Source of the DNA: Armillaria gallica
Lineage: Eukaryota > Basidiomycota > Agaricomycetes > Agaricales > Physalacriaceae
Reading direction: 5' to 3'
Assembly (NCBI GenBank): GCA_037576215.1
Contig: JBANDB010000007.1
Coordinates: 4,495,001-4,559,000 of the forward strand
Length of the DNA: 64,000 bases
Numbering within the stretch: position 1 is the stretch's first letter; the number at the start of each line of letters is the position of its first letter. Below the pieces are notes generated by a model. That model did not search any database, had not been told where the DNA came from, and worked only from the letters and a program-made list of their open reading frames with translations. Shown in pieces: positions 11,146 through 22,259 of the stretch. The position numbers and the translations under genes were made by a program.

Positions 11146-11153
11146 GACCTCGG
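11146..11153. repeat. Target-site duplication, right copy (GACCTCGG)
   Basis: Identical to the octamer at 7806-7813, directly adjoining the right inverted end TACCCTA of the hAT-like element. Confidence 0.8.
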
Positions 11154-11767
11154 CGACCAATCCTACGTTTCTTGCTCATTACGTACAATTGAATTGTTTA
11201 TTATGCAGCTCTCTTCATCCCCTCGCGCCAAGCAGGGCTAATCCGTATAATTAATATTACTCACATTTCTCAGTTAGTCTTGTGATTTCTCTCTTCCTGA
11301 TAGTAAATGTTTTGACAGATCTCCCAGTGTACCATTGCCTTCGACTCCGTTTTTTTGGGCCGAACGTTAACAGTTAAAGCGATTAACTAAGACGATCCTT
11401 TCCACCTGCCCATGAGCCGCTTGGTTAGAAGACCACGCCCCGGTAGACCTCGATTCTCAGAACGTCAACTTAGATACCGTTTTCTCACCCAATTCACCGT
11501 GTTTATTAGGCTCAGAATAAAGCAATCTTCCTCACAAAGATTGGAACATGTGTATGATCAGACTTCAGTGACAGTGGTGATGTATCTGGAGAGAATCTGC
11601 CAGGACGGAGGAAGGTAAATTCGTCCAATTCCAATTTATCCCATCGTCGGCCATGTGGTGACCAACTAGACCCAGAAGCGTTCAGTGGTATGCAATGCGT
11701 GGTCCAGTATTTCAATATAATGCTGCCCCTAGCGCAAATCTTATTCACGAATGGTGGCTTGGCCGCT
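11154..11767. other. Stretch between the hAT-like element and the GH92 gene
   Basis: About 600 bases with scattered TTAAC motifs near 11365-11390 and no credible gene. The right part is the 3' region of the minus-strand GH92 gene. Frames here on either strand are antisense or out-of-frame shadows. Confidence 0.45.
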
Positions 11768-14700
11768 TCAGGAAAATCCACCTGTCCCCAAGGAATCCGG
11801 AAGCCCCGCTCCTCCACATCCTCTCTCCCTTGCGGCATCCGCATCAGAATCGACTTCCAAAACAATCTCACCTCCCCCAACCACATCGTGCCAATCGATG
11901 ACGCAAACGCTTGAACTCTGCTCCCCATTGATAGTTACGCTTTTCACGTACAGTCTGCTCCCGTCAGGCGGCGCCGCACTGAGAGATGCACTATCAAAGT
12001 TGTTCACCACAAACTTTGTACTTGTTCCAAAGACATCGTTGAACAATACGAACGAGGAGAGGAGAGGAGACCCGATAAGCATCTGTGTCGAAGACAAGAC
12101 AGGATAAAGTCCAAGGATATGGAATACCAGTAGGGCTGCCATTGCGCCAGAGTCGTCGTTGCCTGGGATTCTGCGTGTGACTTAGTGAAACATCACTTGT
12201 AGATAGGACCGACGACGAACCCTGAGATTTTGGTGTTGAAATTCTCATAGACAACTTGACGTACCCGAAGGACGCTCAGATCAGGACGGCCGGCATAGTG
12301 GTATATCCAAGGCATGGCGAATGAGGGTTCGTTCCCTGCCAAGAAGTATCTCGCAGAGAAGTAGTGGTTGCTAGTGAACGTTTGTCAGTTACGACTACAT
12401 ATATAGCGGCAGGGGGACCTCACACTCTGTCGACGAAGGTATCGTTCCCTCCCATCAGTTCTACGAGGGTCGCAACAGAGTGAGGAGCAAAGAAGCTATA
12501 TTCCCAAGATGATGCTGAAGATCAATGTCAGCTACACCATATAGCTAAGAGTGTATCGCACGGACATTCGTAGAATCCAACGTTGTTGTCAGTGCCTCGA
12601 GCACAAGAATGCGGTACGGGATCGACGGGCGAGCATGCATCTGGTGGACTGAAGGCAAACGTTCCGTTCTAGATGGTGAGGGTAAGTAATGCCTCGACCC
12701 AACCAGACTGGTTCCTACGGTATATCTTCTCTGTGCGAAGCCAGTAAACCCATCATGAGTAAGATTGGCATCCCACATGTTCACAAAGTTCATAGAACGG
12801 TTCGCGTAAGTAGCTATGTCGTATGAAGACTTCCCCAAAGCAAGGCCAGCTTGACGCACAGCAAAGTCTCCGAGGGCATACTACTTTAGTGTGAGCATGT
12901 AAGACAACAAAAATGAATTAGGATTACCTCCAAAGCCCGAGATGCTTCTCGAGTGGGTAGACCTGTAGATCCTGATGGATCCGTCCAGTCGGTGGGGATA
13001 TAACCAAATTGTTTCCACGCCGTATTCTGTCGCCCGACTAGAGATGTGTCCTTGAGTACTACATAAATATGATTAAGCCTTCAAGGGGAAACAGACCTCG
13101 ATACCAGTCTGGCGGCTGTTCGAAACGAGCATATGAGAAGTATGATACGGAAGAGCGGATCGTCACGCACTGTATTCTCTGCAGTGTCCACCAAAGCTTG
13201 GTACAGATCATCTGCTACAACGCCTAGTTCTGCAGCCCGAGATCCATATTTGACTGCAAAGTCTCCCAGAATCGGCATGCCGTCGCTTCCACCTTGGACA
13301 TACCCACTAGCATACTCATAAACGACGCGACAAGATGGAATGGAGAGTCGCTTACGCCTTGGTATTAGCACGGCATTCAGGTATATATCCTATGCTCACA
13401 TTAGTCTAGACTGCGAATGAAGACTGACTGCTTACCCGTGTTACGCCAGCCGTCTACATACGCGCTAACGATATCAGCCCATGTGCGAGGATTGATAATT
13501 GAGTGTAACGGGTGTGCAGTCCGGAAGGTGTCCCAAGAACTGGAATAGTTTATGAGTCGGCATAGCTCAAGTGGGAATTTTACACACCAGAATAGAGCGT
13601 CGTAGAAAGGATACGGAGAATCCCAATACGGATTCTCATCGGTGAGATTCACAGGAATAAGGGATGCCCTGTATAGCTGATTCGAGTCCTTGAGTATGTG
13701 AACAATCCACCGTCTTGAACAAGACTTACAGATGAATACAGAAGTTCTACAACAGTAGGGTCTTCGATGTCAGTGTCAACCTGGACACGCGATAACACGT
13801 CTTCCCATTTCGAAACTGATGCTGTTTGAACGGCATCCCAATTCCAAGTGGGAACTTCCTCCTCGGCGTTAGCGCATGCCTGGTCGGTACTAATCAGGGA
13901 TATTCCAAAACGTGCCGTGACAGTGGAGGAACCAAATGACAATAGGGCTCCTGCTTGATTCGGATAGACAGAAGACTTGAATGCAAAACTAACGGTGCTC
14001 GAATTAGGCGTAATCACAATATTGTTGGGATTACTGGATGAAGCAGATTCGTATGTCCCGGATGCAATCAAGCTCTGATTTGCAAACTGGGAGGAGAAAT
14101 CATAACACGCGTAAGCTGTATAATTGTCCGTTCCATAACTCTGGGACACCATCATGTCAGATTGAATATTATATTACGAGCGACAGAGGACTGACTTGAA
14201 GGAAAGTTCCGTGTAAAGTGATTCTTCCGTCGGCTATGGAAAGACCGCCGCCTTCAAACGACCGCTGCAGATCGTTTGTCAGATCGACTACAACGTGATT
14301 AACGCTGTTGCCCTCAGGGTAGGTAAATCTGATCAACCCGGCTCTTCGAGTGGACGTCGTCTCCAGCTGAATCCCGTTCACAAACTTTGTGGTGAAGTAA
14401 CCAGGTGAAGCAGCTGACATTTGATAAGCATTATTCTGTGTTTCACCCTCAAACACATCCTTACCATCAGCTCCCGCAGTACGTAAAGCGGCCCGAGTTC
14501 CAATTCTGACTGGACATTCGGAAAACGAGCAGTTGGTCAAGGGAAAGAGTGGGAATATGCCATAACCTCCTGCAGTATTCCCACCTGTGCCTTCGTCGTG
14601 CATCAATGATATGCCAGTGATGGATGAATTATCTGCGATGTATCCCGCTTGCCGAGGGGTAGTACTGACATCAATTCCAACCTTGGCCATCGCATGGGGG

Positions 14701-14911
14701 ACCGCCGAGCCTACAGTAAGCAATTGAGCAGAGTTGAAGGGTTGGGAAGTAATGAGTGATACATACCTGGAAAGGCATTACCCCCACTCCCACCGTTCGC
14801 AGCAGTCGATGTTCCAATGAAAAGATCCACCAAAGAGGTTAGATTCGCGCCATATACTTGTGAAGCTGCGACGACCGACAAGAGCAAGACGCCACGGAAG
14901 AGATCCATCAT
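11768..14911 (-). CDS. Secreted GH92 alpha-1,2-mannosidase
   Basis: Fourteen exons on the minus strand (14911-14767, 14710-14196, 14140-13730, 13676-13588, 13539-13436, 13389-13356, 13306-13171, 13115-13097, 13058-12928, 12880-12719, 12668-12566, 12514-12424, 12370-12210, 12162-11768) sum to 831 codons plus stop, in phase throughout. MMDLFRGVLLLSVVAASQVY is a signal peptide. GH92 landmarks follow in order: VDLFIGTSTAANGGSGGNAF, YFLAGNEPSFAMPWIYHYAG (the GNEPS motif is associated with the catalytic acid in the family), GNDDSGAMAALLVFHILGLY, and a C-terminal beta domain. These calcium-dependent enzymes trim alpha-mannose from N-glycans and mannans. Exons of 34 and 19 bases and a 38-base intron are unusual, but phase and homology support them. 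The start is MMDL or the next Met. Confidence 0.85.
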
Positions 14912-15373
14912 GACGAGAAGGTCGGTACATTTAATGTAGCAGCTCCCTATAAGTAGGCTTGTGGCACGTTCGATATGGTCACCAGGAAGACCGAGCACAT
15001 GGTACCATCTGTTCGTTGCCGCTAGGATGTCGTGAGTGCGAAAGATACACTGAGATGTTGCTTTATTGATTATCCACACAATAGATACTAGACGAGGAGT
15101 CGGAAAATGGGTCAATCTACACGCATGGAAAAAATGGAGGGGTGGGAGAATGCAGAGGTCAGAAGATTGACAAATCGGTCTCTCCGGAACGGCGAACAAG
15201 TTCTATTTTCAAAGACTTTTAACCCAGTCCTCAAACATTGAGAGTAAAAATAGCAGGCATGGAGGAGCGATCCAAATATGGCCGTGGTGCGCCATGCAAC
15301 GTCATAGGGGTGTCATAACCCCGCACAAGCGTATAAAAACAATGGCGCGTCCTAGTCTTCCCACATCTCAGCA
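14912..15373. other. Divergent promoter region between GH92 and the CsbD-like gene
   Basis: 462 bases between two genes transcribed away from each other. Near the plus-strand gene there is an AGGGG box (15306-15310), the stress-response element sequence of yeast, and a TATAAAAA box. No gene is seen. Confidence 0.5.
15332..15339 (+). promoter_or_regulatory. TATA box of the CsbD-like gene
   Basis: TATAAAAA, 34 bases before the ATG at 15374. An AGGGG element 22 bases upstream fits stress control by analogy with yeast. Confidence 0.5.
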
Positions 15374-15899
15374 ATGTCAACCACAGAACAGGTAACGCCC
15401 ACCGCCGCATCGGTGCATCCCTCTGCAATCGGCTCGGGCGCACGCCCTGACACAACGCAGCAAAGCGATTCAAACGCAGCCCAAAGGGCGACGGTTGGAA
15501 GCCAAGAACATGACGAGTACCCAGAGCAGAAACATACCGGGAAAGTTGGGTATGGTCCGCAGTACCATTCGGGACCAGTGAGTACGCTGTTATTCATATC
15601 TGGAATTCTTCATTGATTTAGCGAAACAGACTTTCACCGACAAGGTGTCTGGATTGAGAGAGGTTGCCAAAGGAAAGATCACCGGGAATCAAGGCCTCGT
15701 GCAACAAGGCCACGAACGAAAGACCGGAGAATTGAAGCGCAAAGAGAAACAGGAAGACGTAAGTTCCCACATTCACATTTTGATTTGCGTTTAACAAACA
15801 TTTCAGATGGAAGAAGATCCTTTCGCGGACCAAGAAACAGAACATAACGTTGCCCAAGAACATCCAGATGACAGTGGCACAAAAAGCAGAAAAGCTTGA
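15374..15899 (+). CDS. CsbD-like stress protein
   Basis: Three exons, 15374-15577, 15630-15758 and 15807-15899, all in phase 0, encode about 141 residues. The middle exon reads DKVSGLREVAKGKITGNQGL followed by VQQGHERKTGELKRKEKQ, the pattern of CsbD-like proteins (K-x-x-x-G-K-I-T-G-N, then a charged helix), also seen in the fungal proteins called mismatched base pair and cruciform DNA recognition protein. The flanks are low-complexity and hydrophilic. CsbD-like proteins are induced by general stress; the biochemical role is not settled. TATA and AGGGG boxes upstream fit a strongly inducible gene. Confidence 0.7.
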
Positions 15900-16741
15900 T
15901 ATAAACTGTGAAGTTGTAGAGTTTCTGTCCGATTCAAATAAATTTGTGCCGCTTTCAGTTCGCAAGAATTATCCGTAGATAGATAGATAGCTAAACGGGG
16001 AGAGCACAGTGGGGGGACACAGGTTCCCGCCATCGTTGAGACCGACTTGGCGAGAGCGACAAACACGGGACACACAGAGGAAACAACACAGGAGTGATTT
16101 CACGGGGCCATTATACAAACCCCCGCCCATTCGTAAGGATAACGGTGGTAGCGCTAGAATTCATGGTGGGAAAAGGGCAAGTCAGGCGCCCTGCGGCTGA
16201 CAACGGCAGATAGCGATATCTGATCGGAATTTCAAGGCGGCCGGACCGCCTCTGATGGGTTCACGCAATTTTCACCACGGCTAAGTTACCAGCAAAATAA
16301 GTAGGCAAACCCTGTACCTGAATGATAGCAACAATTTCCTACTCACATTTTTGGCTCTGTGATAGACGTCAATCATGATTGCGTGACTGTTCAGATGAAA
16401 AATTAACTTCGGAAACAAATGAAGACTGCGATCAGGGTTCAACGTGATGTCGACTTTGCAAAAGACCCATGAACGCGTCAGCCGAGCACCGCAGCGGTCC
16501 GTGAACATTCCACTGCAGTCCATTTTCTTCGGGAGCAACACGGGTCCTGCAAATTATTCTCCGAAAGACTTTATTTCGGAGTAAGTCGTCGGATTCGAGC
16601 ATTCTTTGACCGACCAAGATTATGGCGTTCATCGTCATGGAGAGGGAATTTCGAACTGATCTCCATAAAGGTCAGCCGGATTTTTGACTATATATTCTCG
16701 CTCATTCGTCGAGGATTCACAGCTCACTAGCGCTTCTCTCC
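15900..16741. other. Intergenic stretch before the first GH12 gene
   Basis: About 840 bases with a short GATA tandem run near 15979-15991 and no supported gene. The right end is the promoter of the first GH12 gene, with TATATATT at 16689-16696. Confidence 0.5.
16689..16696 (+). promoter_or_regulatory. TATA box of GH12 gene 1
   Basis: TATATATT, 45 bases before the ATG at 16742; the second GH12 gene has TATATA at the matching place. Confidence 0.5.
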
Positions 16742-17776
16742 ATGTTCTCTTTGTCGATCCTTACGGTCTTTGTCTGCCTGGTTCCTTTCATTTCTGCTGC
16801 TCCCTCCGAGCTTCAGAAGCGTGTTGACACCTCGACCTACTGTGGTACGTAGGAAGGGATGTTATGAATGACATGATTGCTTACAGCCTTTAAGGTCAAT
16901 ATGACAGTGTCAACACCGGGACATACACTCTTTATCTCGACCAATGGGGCAAGGCCAATGCTAACTCTGGCTCGGCCTGCGCTTCGGTTACGTCTACCAG
17001 CGGTACCAACATCGCATGGACGACGACGTGGACCTGGAGCGGTGGCTCTGGTGTGAAGAGTTACACCAACGTTAACGCCAACACTGGTCTCAACGTCAAG
17101 CTCAGCGCTATCAACAGCATCAAGGCAGGTTGTCTCCACTTTGTTCAAAGACGTAGTTGCAGATATAATTTTTAGAGTGCATGGACCTGGACCCAGACCA
17201 CCAGTGGGACCGTCGTGGCTAACATTGCATACGACTTGTTCACTTCTTCTACTTCTGGAGGTTCGAATGAGTACGAGATCATGATCTGGCTCGACAACAT
17301 CAACGCTGGACCTATCTCTTACACCTATGGCTCCGACGGTTCGGCTACACCCATCGTGAGCAGTGTTACTATTGCCGGATACAAATGGTTGGTCATTTCT
17401 TGCGACGGATCCGATGTATTTCCCTGACTTGGTTGATAGGGACTTGTATTACGGTTCTAATGGCTCCAACTACGTCTACTCCTTCTTGACTTCGGACGAA
17501 AGTGCCATCAAGAGCTTCAGTGGTGATTTGATGAACTTCTTCGATGTGGGATTTCTTTCTTCGTGTTATTTGAACTTGTACTCATGCCATTGTAGTATCT
17601 CACCTCTAAGCAAGGTCTGAGCACTTCGCAGTACTTGACTACAGCTCAGGGTGGAACTGAGGCCACCTCGGGTTCCGCCACTCTCACTTCGTGAGTATCG
17701 TTTTTATTTAAACTGGTTGAACTCGGACTCACTCTTCTCTCAATCCAGTTCGGCTTTCAGCATTGTGATCGCTTAA
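16742..17776 (+). CDS. Secreted GH12 endoglucanase/xyloglucanase, gene 1 of a tandem pair
   Basis: Six exons (16742-16844, 16895-17124, 17176-17387, 17440-17545, 17596-17690, 17749-17776) give 257 residues. A signal peptide (MFSLSILTVFVCLVPFISAA) and a KR processing site (ELQKR) precede the GH12 domain. YEIMIWLDN contains the expected catalytic nucleophile Glu of GH12, and AQGGTEAT the acid/base Glu, by comparison with characterised family members. GH12 enzymes cut beta-1,4-glucan or xyloglucan in plant cell walls. Intron 2 starts with GCAGGT, a GC-AG intron; the second gene has GTGGGA at the same position. Exon lengths equal those of gene 2 exactly. Confidence 0.9.
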
Positions 17777-18748
17777 ACGAGTAGTCTATAAGTTCCAATC
17801 ATAATATAAGTAGTTCTGTGCTTGCATGGCCTTGACATTTGGAATAGCGCTAGCAAGCCGACCAAGCCTGAAATGTTGAGAGCAAGGTGACTGGAACAAC
17901 AACTACGGAATCACCAAGCAGAGCTAAGCCCGAGCCGACCTAGAGATTCGGCCGAGACTCCAATCCTTTCCACATGACAGACCAAGCGCCTTCTTACTAG
18001 TCGCATACCATGGGCAATAGCCAGTGTCCTGATACGGCCAAGAGTCAAGCAATGGGAGTTGGTGAATGGCGCTCAGTCAGTTTCTCTAGATGGAGAGCTT
18101 TCTGAGGGACCGAACGTCATTTGAGGCTTGGATAGAGAGTTGGAATGATGTTGACTTGCCACTAGGAGGTTGGGACCAGAGCTTAGTATAAATACACGGA
18201 CCTTTTGTCGTGTCAATGTTATTTTCATGGTCCGCATTGAATGGGTTTTTCCTTTGTTGATGCGCATACAAGTATTCTCGAAAAACGGTCGCTTTCTAAA
18301 ACTTACTTATTGGTCACTTATTGAGGGTGGTCGGGTGGTCGGACGTCATCAAATGGCGGCCATCACAAAACTTCGAGTTCCGCCCACCTTCCGATCAGCA
18401 ACCGATCAAACTAAGTTCTCTTCCTACCATGATCGTTCGATGCAAATCCCGTAAAATTGACTAAATTCATTCCATGGGCGGGCAGTAGTGGCCGTTATAA
18501 ACGCCTCGATCTCGTACCGCCATGCTCTACACATGTTCTTATGCTGCCAAGAGCAAGGCGGGGACTGGAGACAATTTTCCGATGCCAGTATGTCGGAATA
18601 ATTTGTCGCGTAAAGGTGCTATAGTTTTATTGGCCGGAATAAACCTACCTCATTTTCTCCGTCGACGACAATCTCTGAATTCCTAGCCCGGTCCTGTTTT
18701 TGCTTATATACCGGAGGTGCTTCAACGAGGATTGTACCGCTGTCGACT
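17777..18748. other. Spacer between the tandem GH12 genes
   Basis: About 970 bases, no supported gene. The right end is the promoter of GH12 gene 2. Short frames at 18073-18271 and 18170-18454 overlap on opposite strands and resemble nothing. Confidence 0.5.
18705..18710 (+). promoter_or_regulatory. TATA box of GH12 gene 2
   Basis: TATATA, 38 bases before the ATG at 18749. Confidence 0.45.
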
Positions 18749-19785
18749 ATGATCTCTCTGTCGATCATCTCTGCTGTGCTTTGCTTTATCAATCTCGTAT
18801 CTGCTGCTCCATCTGAGCTGCAAAAGCGTCTTGATACCTCGACCCATTGTGGTGAGTGGTGATCATTGTTGTCGGGCAGCCATGGTGTTTACAAGTCTAT
18901 AGGCCAATACGACAGTGTCAACACCGGCATATACACTCTATACCTCAACCAGTGGGGCAAGAACGGCGCTACGTCTGGTCAATCATGCGCTGCTGTTACC
19001 TCTACGAGCGGTAACAATGTTGCGTGGACTACAAGCTGGACTTGGAGCGGTGGCGACGGCGTGAAGAGCTACACCAACATCAATGCCAACAATGGTCTCA
19101 ACGTCAAGCTCAGCGCCATCAACAGTATCAAAGTGGGATACCACCCTGGTACAAACCGATATAAGATGCTAATGTGTTTACGATTTTCTAGAGTTCATGG
19201 GCGTGGAGCCAAACTACCAGCGGAACCGTTACGGCTAATGTTGCTTACGATCTGTTTACCTCCTCGTCGGCTGGTGGCAAGAATGAATACGAGATCATGA
19301 TCTGGCTCGACAACATTAATGCTAAACCTATCTCATACCACTATGATGCCACTGGTGCGGCTATAGCCATCGTCAAAAGCTTGTCTATCGCTGGGTATAA
19401 ATGGTTTGTGGTCTGTTATGACATTGTGATCTGTGTTCTCACATCTTCGTCCGTAGGGATTTGTATTATGGCAACAACGGCTCCAACTACGTCTATTCCT
19501 TCTTGACTTCGGACAAAAGCGCCGTTAAGAGCTTCAGCGGCGACTTGATGGACTTCTTTGATGTCAGTCTCTTTACCTTTGGAATTGACGTTATGCTCAC
19601 AGCTTCATAGTACCTCACATCAAAGCAAGGTCTGAGCACTTCTCAGTACCTCATCACAGCTCAGGGCGGCACTGAAGCTACTCAAGGGTCGGCTACTCTT
19701 AAATCGTGAGACTTGTGCTTCTCCTGCTGACCTTGAACTCATATTCTTGTCACCTAGTTCTACTTTCAGTCTTGTGATCAGTTGA
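18749..19785 (+). CDS. Secreted GH12 endoglucanase/xyloglucanase, gene 2 of a tandem pair
   Basis: Six exons (18749-18851, 18903-19132, 19192-19403, 19457-19562, 19611-19705, 19758-19785) give 257 residues with the same exon lengths as gene 1. Signal peptide [20 protein letters not shown], then ELQKR, then the GH12 domain with YEIMIWLDN and AQGGTEAT. The two proteins are closely similar along the whole length, so this is a direct tandem duplication. Differences cluster in introns and third codon positions, and both copies look functional. All introns here have GT donors. Confidence 0.9.
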
Positions 19786-20249
19786 ATAAGTAATAGGACT
19801 GAATATATTCCTGCTACTTCAAACTTCTTGGAAACTTCTTGCGGAGAGTTCGAATCCCTCATCTGACATCATAATCGTAGGCGCATGGCCTACGGACAGC
19901 ATGGCGCCGGGCCGAAAGCTGGGCTGCAATCGTCGCTTACTCTTAAGTACCATCTTAGCATATCATCCATTGCTGAGTGTTTGCTCTTTGATGTTGTTCT
20001 TCCGATGTATTCACTAAATATTAGTCCGGGAATCTCAATCTCATGGGATCCATATCGCTGCACATGGCCTATACCTTGCGAGTATCCCAACTGTCTCACG
20101 GGCCGCTGAAAGCGACCAACGGGCCTCGTCAATAGTCCGAGGATTGGTACCGACAGGCTTCTACCTGTTTATAGATTTTGATTCTTCTTCTTGAACATGT
20201 ATATATTCCTCAGGCTCTTTGCTTCTGGGAAAACACTCCACATCCAACT
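19786..20249. other. Intergenic stretch before the GH105-type gene
   Basis: 464 bases without a gene. It contains GTTCGAATCCC at about 19848-19858, which looks like a tRNA B box but has no A box or cloverleaf, and an imperfect inverted repeat CGTAGGC..GCCTACG near 19877-19895. The promoter of the next gene has TATATATT at 20200-20207. Confidence 0.5.
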
Positions 20250-21827
20250 ATGCATTTCTCCGCAGGCTCGCTTCCCTCTGTGGTCGCTGTTGCAGCTTTC
20301 CTGGCGCGTGCATCGGTTTATGCTCGCCCACAATCTTATGCTATCTGGGCCGCTGATTCTGCCATAGCGCGTGGACAGGGAAATGGACTAGATTCGAATG
20401 GAAAGCCTACAGTTTCTTATGAGCATGGAGAGCTGCAGTGGGGGCTGCGTCTACTATATGAAACGACTGGGAACAAGTCGTATTTCAATTATATCGTCCA
20501 AGGTGCTAGTCAAATTGTCGATAGCAAAGGTAATATTGGAGGCGGCTATTCGTAAGTCATTGAATTTTCAAAGGTATATGCATACGCTCACGCTGCGTTT
20601 TAGCATTGCTGATTACTCTCAAGATCCCGTAAGGTCGGCGACATTCATTGACTGACTTCGATACCATAACCTGACTGCTCCACCATTTTAGAACGGGGCC
20701 GACATTTGCATATCTGTTGCGTTAATTCCAGTTGCATGTATCCATCCTGCCGCTAATATCCGCCTGCGTTTGTATAGGTACGAACAAACGGGCCAGTCAA
20801 AATGGAAGACTGCCATGGATACCTATCACCAGCAGCTCATGGGGCAACCTCGAACCGCTCAAGGCCAATTTTGGCACAAGCTAAGGTACTTCAATCAAGG
20901 TACACTCACTAGGGAATTTTCTGGAGCGGAGGTCTTAAAGAAATTGCAGGTTGGCTTGACGGAATTTACATGGGCGAGATTTTCTACACTGTATATACGA
21001 ACGCATTCCAGCCGACTAACACTACAGCCTACGGTACGACCATTGACTGTCCAAATTCATGGCTCAAGAGCTAATGATTCACTGATAGCTGACATCGCAA
21101 AACAATTCGACTTGATGTTCCAAAATACTCTGCAAGACGAAGGAGCTGTGAATTACACCGGCCTTTTGTACCATGGATACGACTACTCCCACACCGCCTC
21201 GTGGGCCTCCCCGGATCGAGGACATTCACCCGAAGTGTGGGATCGGGCAATGGGGTGGTACATGATGGCACTCGTCGACATCCTTGAGATTTATCCCACA
21301 GATAAATCCATCTTCCTGGAGCACCTGAATACACTCGTCCCCCGAGTACGCGATGCTGCTGACCCGGACTCCGGTGTGTGGTAGCTGGTCATGACCCAGC
21401 CCCGCAGAGCCGGTAATTACTTTGAGAGCAGTGGATCGGCTATGTTTGTCTATGCGATGCTGAAAGCAGTGAGGCTCGGATATGTGGCAGATATGAATGG
21501 AAGTATTGTGAAGGCGGCTACCAAGGCGTACCAGTATATGACTAAAAACTGGGTTGTCGATAACGGGGACGGGACGATGAACTGGTTGAACACTGTCCAG
21601 GTGGGCATTTCCTCTGTGAATGTGCAGCCTGATGTTTACCTGCTCTACTTTAGGTTGGAAGCTTGGACGGAAATGGAACGTTTGAAGTAAGTTCATCCCC
21701 TCTCGTACCGATTTTGGTTGCTAATCATCCCTGTCTCCAGTATTATATCAGCGTCGCTGTGGATACCAATGATCTCAAAGGACTGGCTGCATTCCTATTA
21801 GCTAGTCTCGAGTACGAAAAACTTTAA
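20250..21827 (+). pseudogene. GH105-type unsaturated rhamnogalacturonyl hydrolase, broken by one stop codon
   Basis: Eight exons (20250-20551, 20604-20633, 20692-20715, 20778-20899, 20950-21033, 21089-21600, 21654-21686, 21741-21827) sum to 398 codons in phase. A signal peptide (MHFSAGSLPSVVAVAAFLAR) is followed by GH88/GH105 landmarks: AQGQFWHKLRYFNQG, GWLDGIYMGEIFY, SWASPDRGHSPEVWDRAMGW and RAGNYFESSGSAMFVYAMLK. Such enzymes release unsaturated uronic acid from pectin fragments. Codon 286 is TAG (21382-21384) where the family has Trp (DSGVW then LVMTQP), so the last quarter, including active-site surface, is lost unless the base is a sequence error. Everything before and after is intact, so the lesion is recent. 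A 27-base intron removing the stop would be too short. Confidence 0.8.
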
Positions 21828-22259
21828 GTCAGTCCACTTACTGCAGCAAGACGAAGCATTCACATTCTTACTTTCAAACATGCGACTCTGCAGTAAACCA
21901 AACCTGTCCTAGCGACAGATTAGGTACACTCGTGAACATGATCCAGACTCTAGTTACATGAAATGTACATCGTTCCCAGCATCTTCCTATCAGTCCACCT
22001 CCACACCTCCCCGAAACAAGCTCAGGGCCAAAAATAGTAGTATAAATAAAGAAAAGAAATTAATGAGAAGAAGTACGAGTGATGGTGCAAGGAGTGTGAG
22101 GCCGATGGAATATAGGTCCTTGGGTAGGGTATCCTGGTATTTGAACGCGAATTGCGAACCGAAAACTGGAACAACATAAAAACAGACAAAATTGGGGAAT
22201 ATTAGGAGCGTCAAGAAGTCATTAGATTCATCGCAGGGGTAGGCACGCCATCGCCATCG
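21828..22259. other. Intergenic stretch between convergent genes
   Basis: 432 bases of 3' flanks of the GH105-type gene and the RAX1-like gene; AT-rich, no supported gene. Confidence 0.5.

Noticed and set aside
11512..11928. 138-codon minus-strand frame
   Set aside because: It overlaps the GH92 last exon in another phase and its 3' flank; no homology and no splice support.
19848..19858. GTTCGAATCCC, like a tRNA B box
   Set aside because: No A box at the right distance and no acceptor or anticodon stem could be drawn on either strand.
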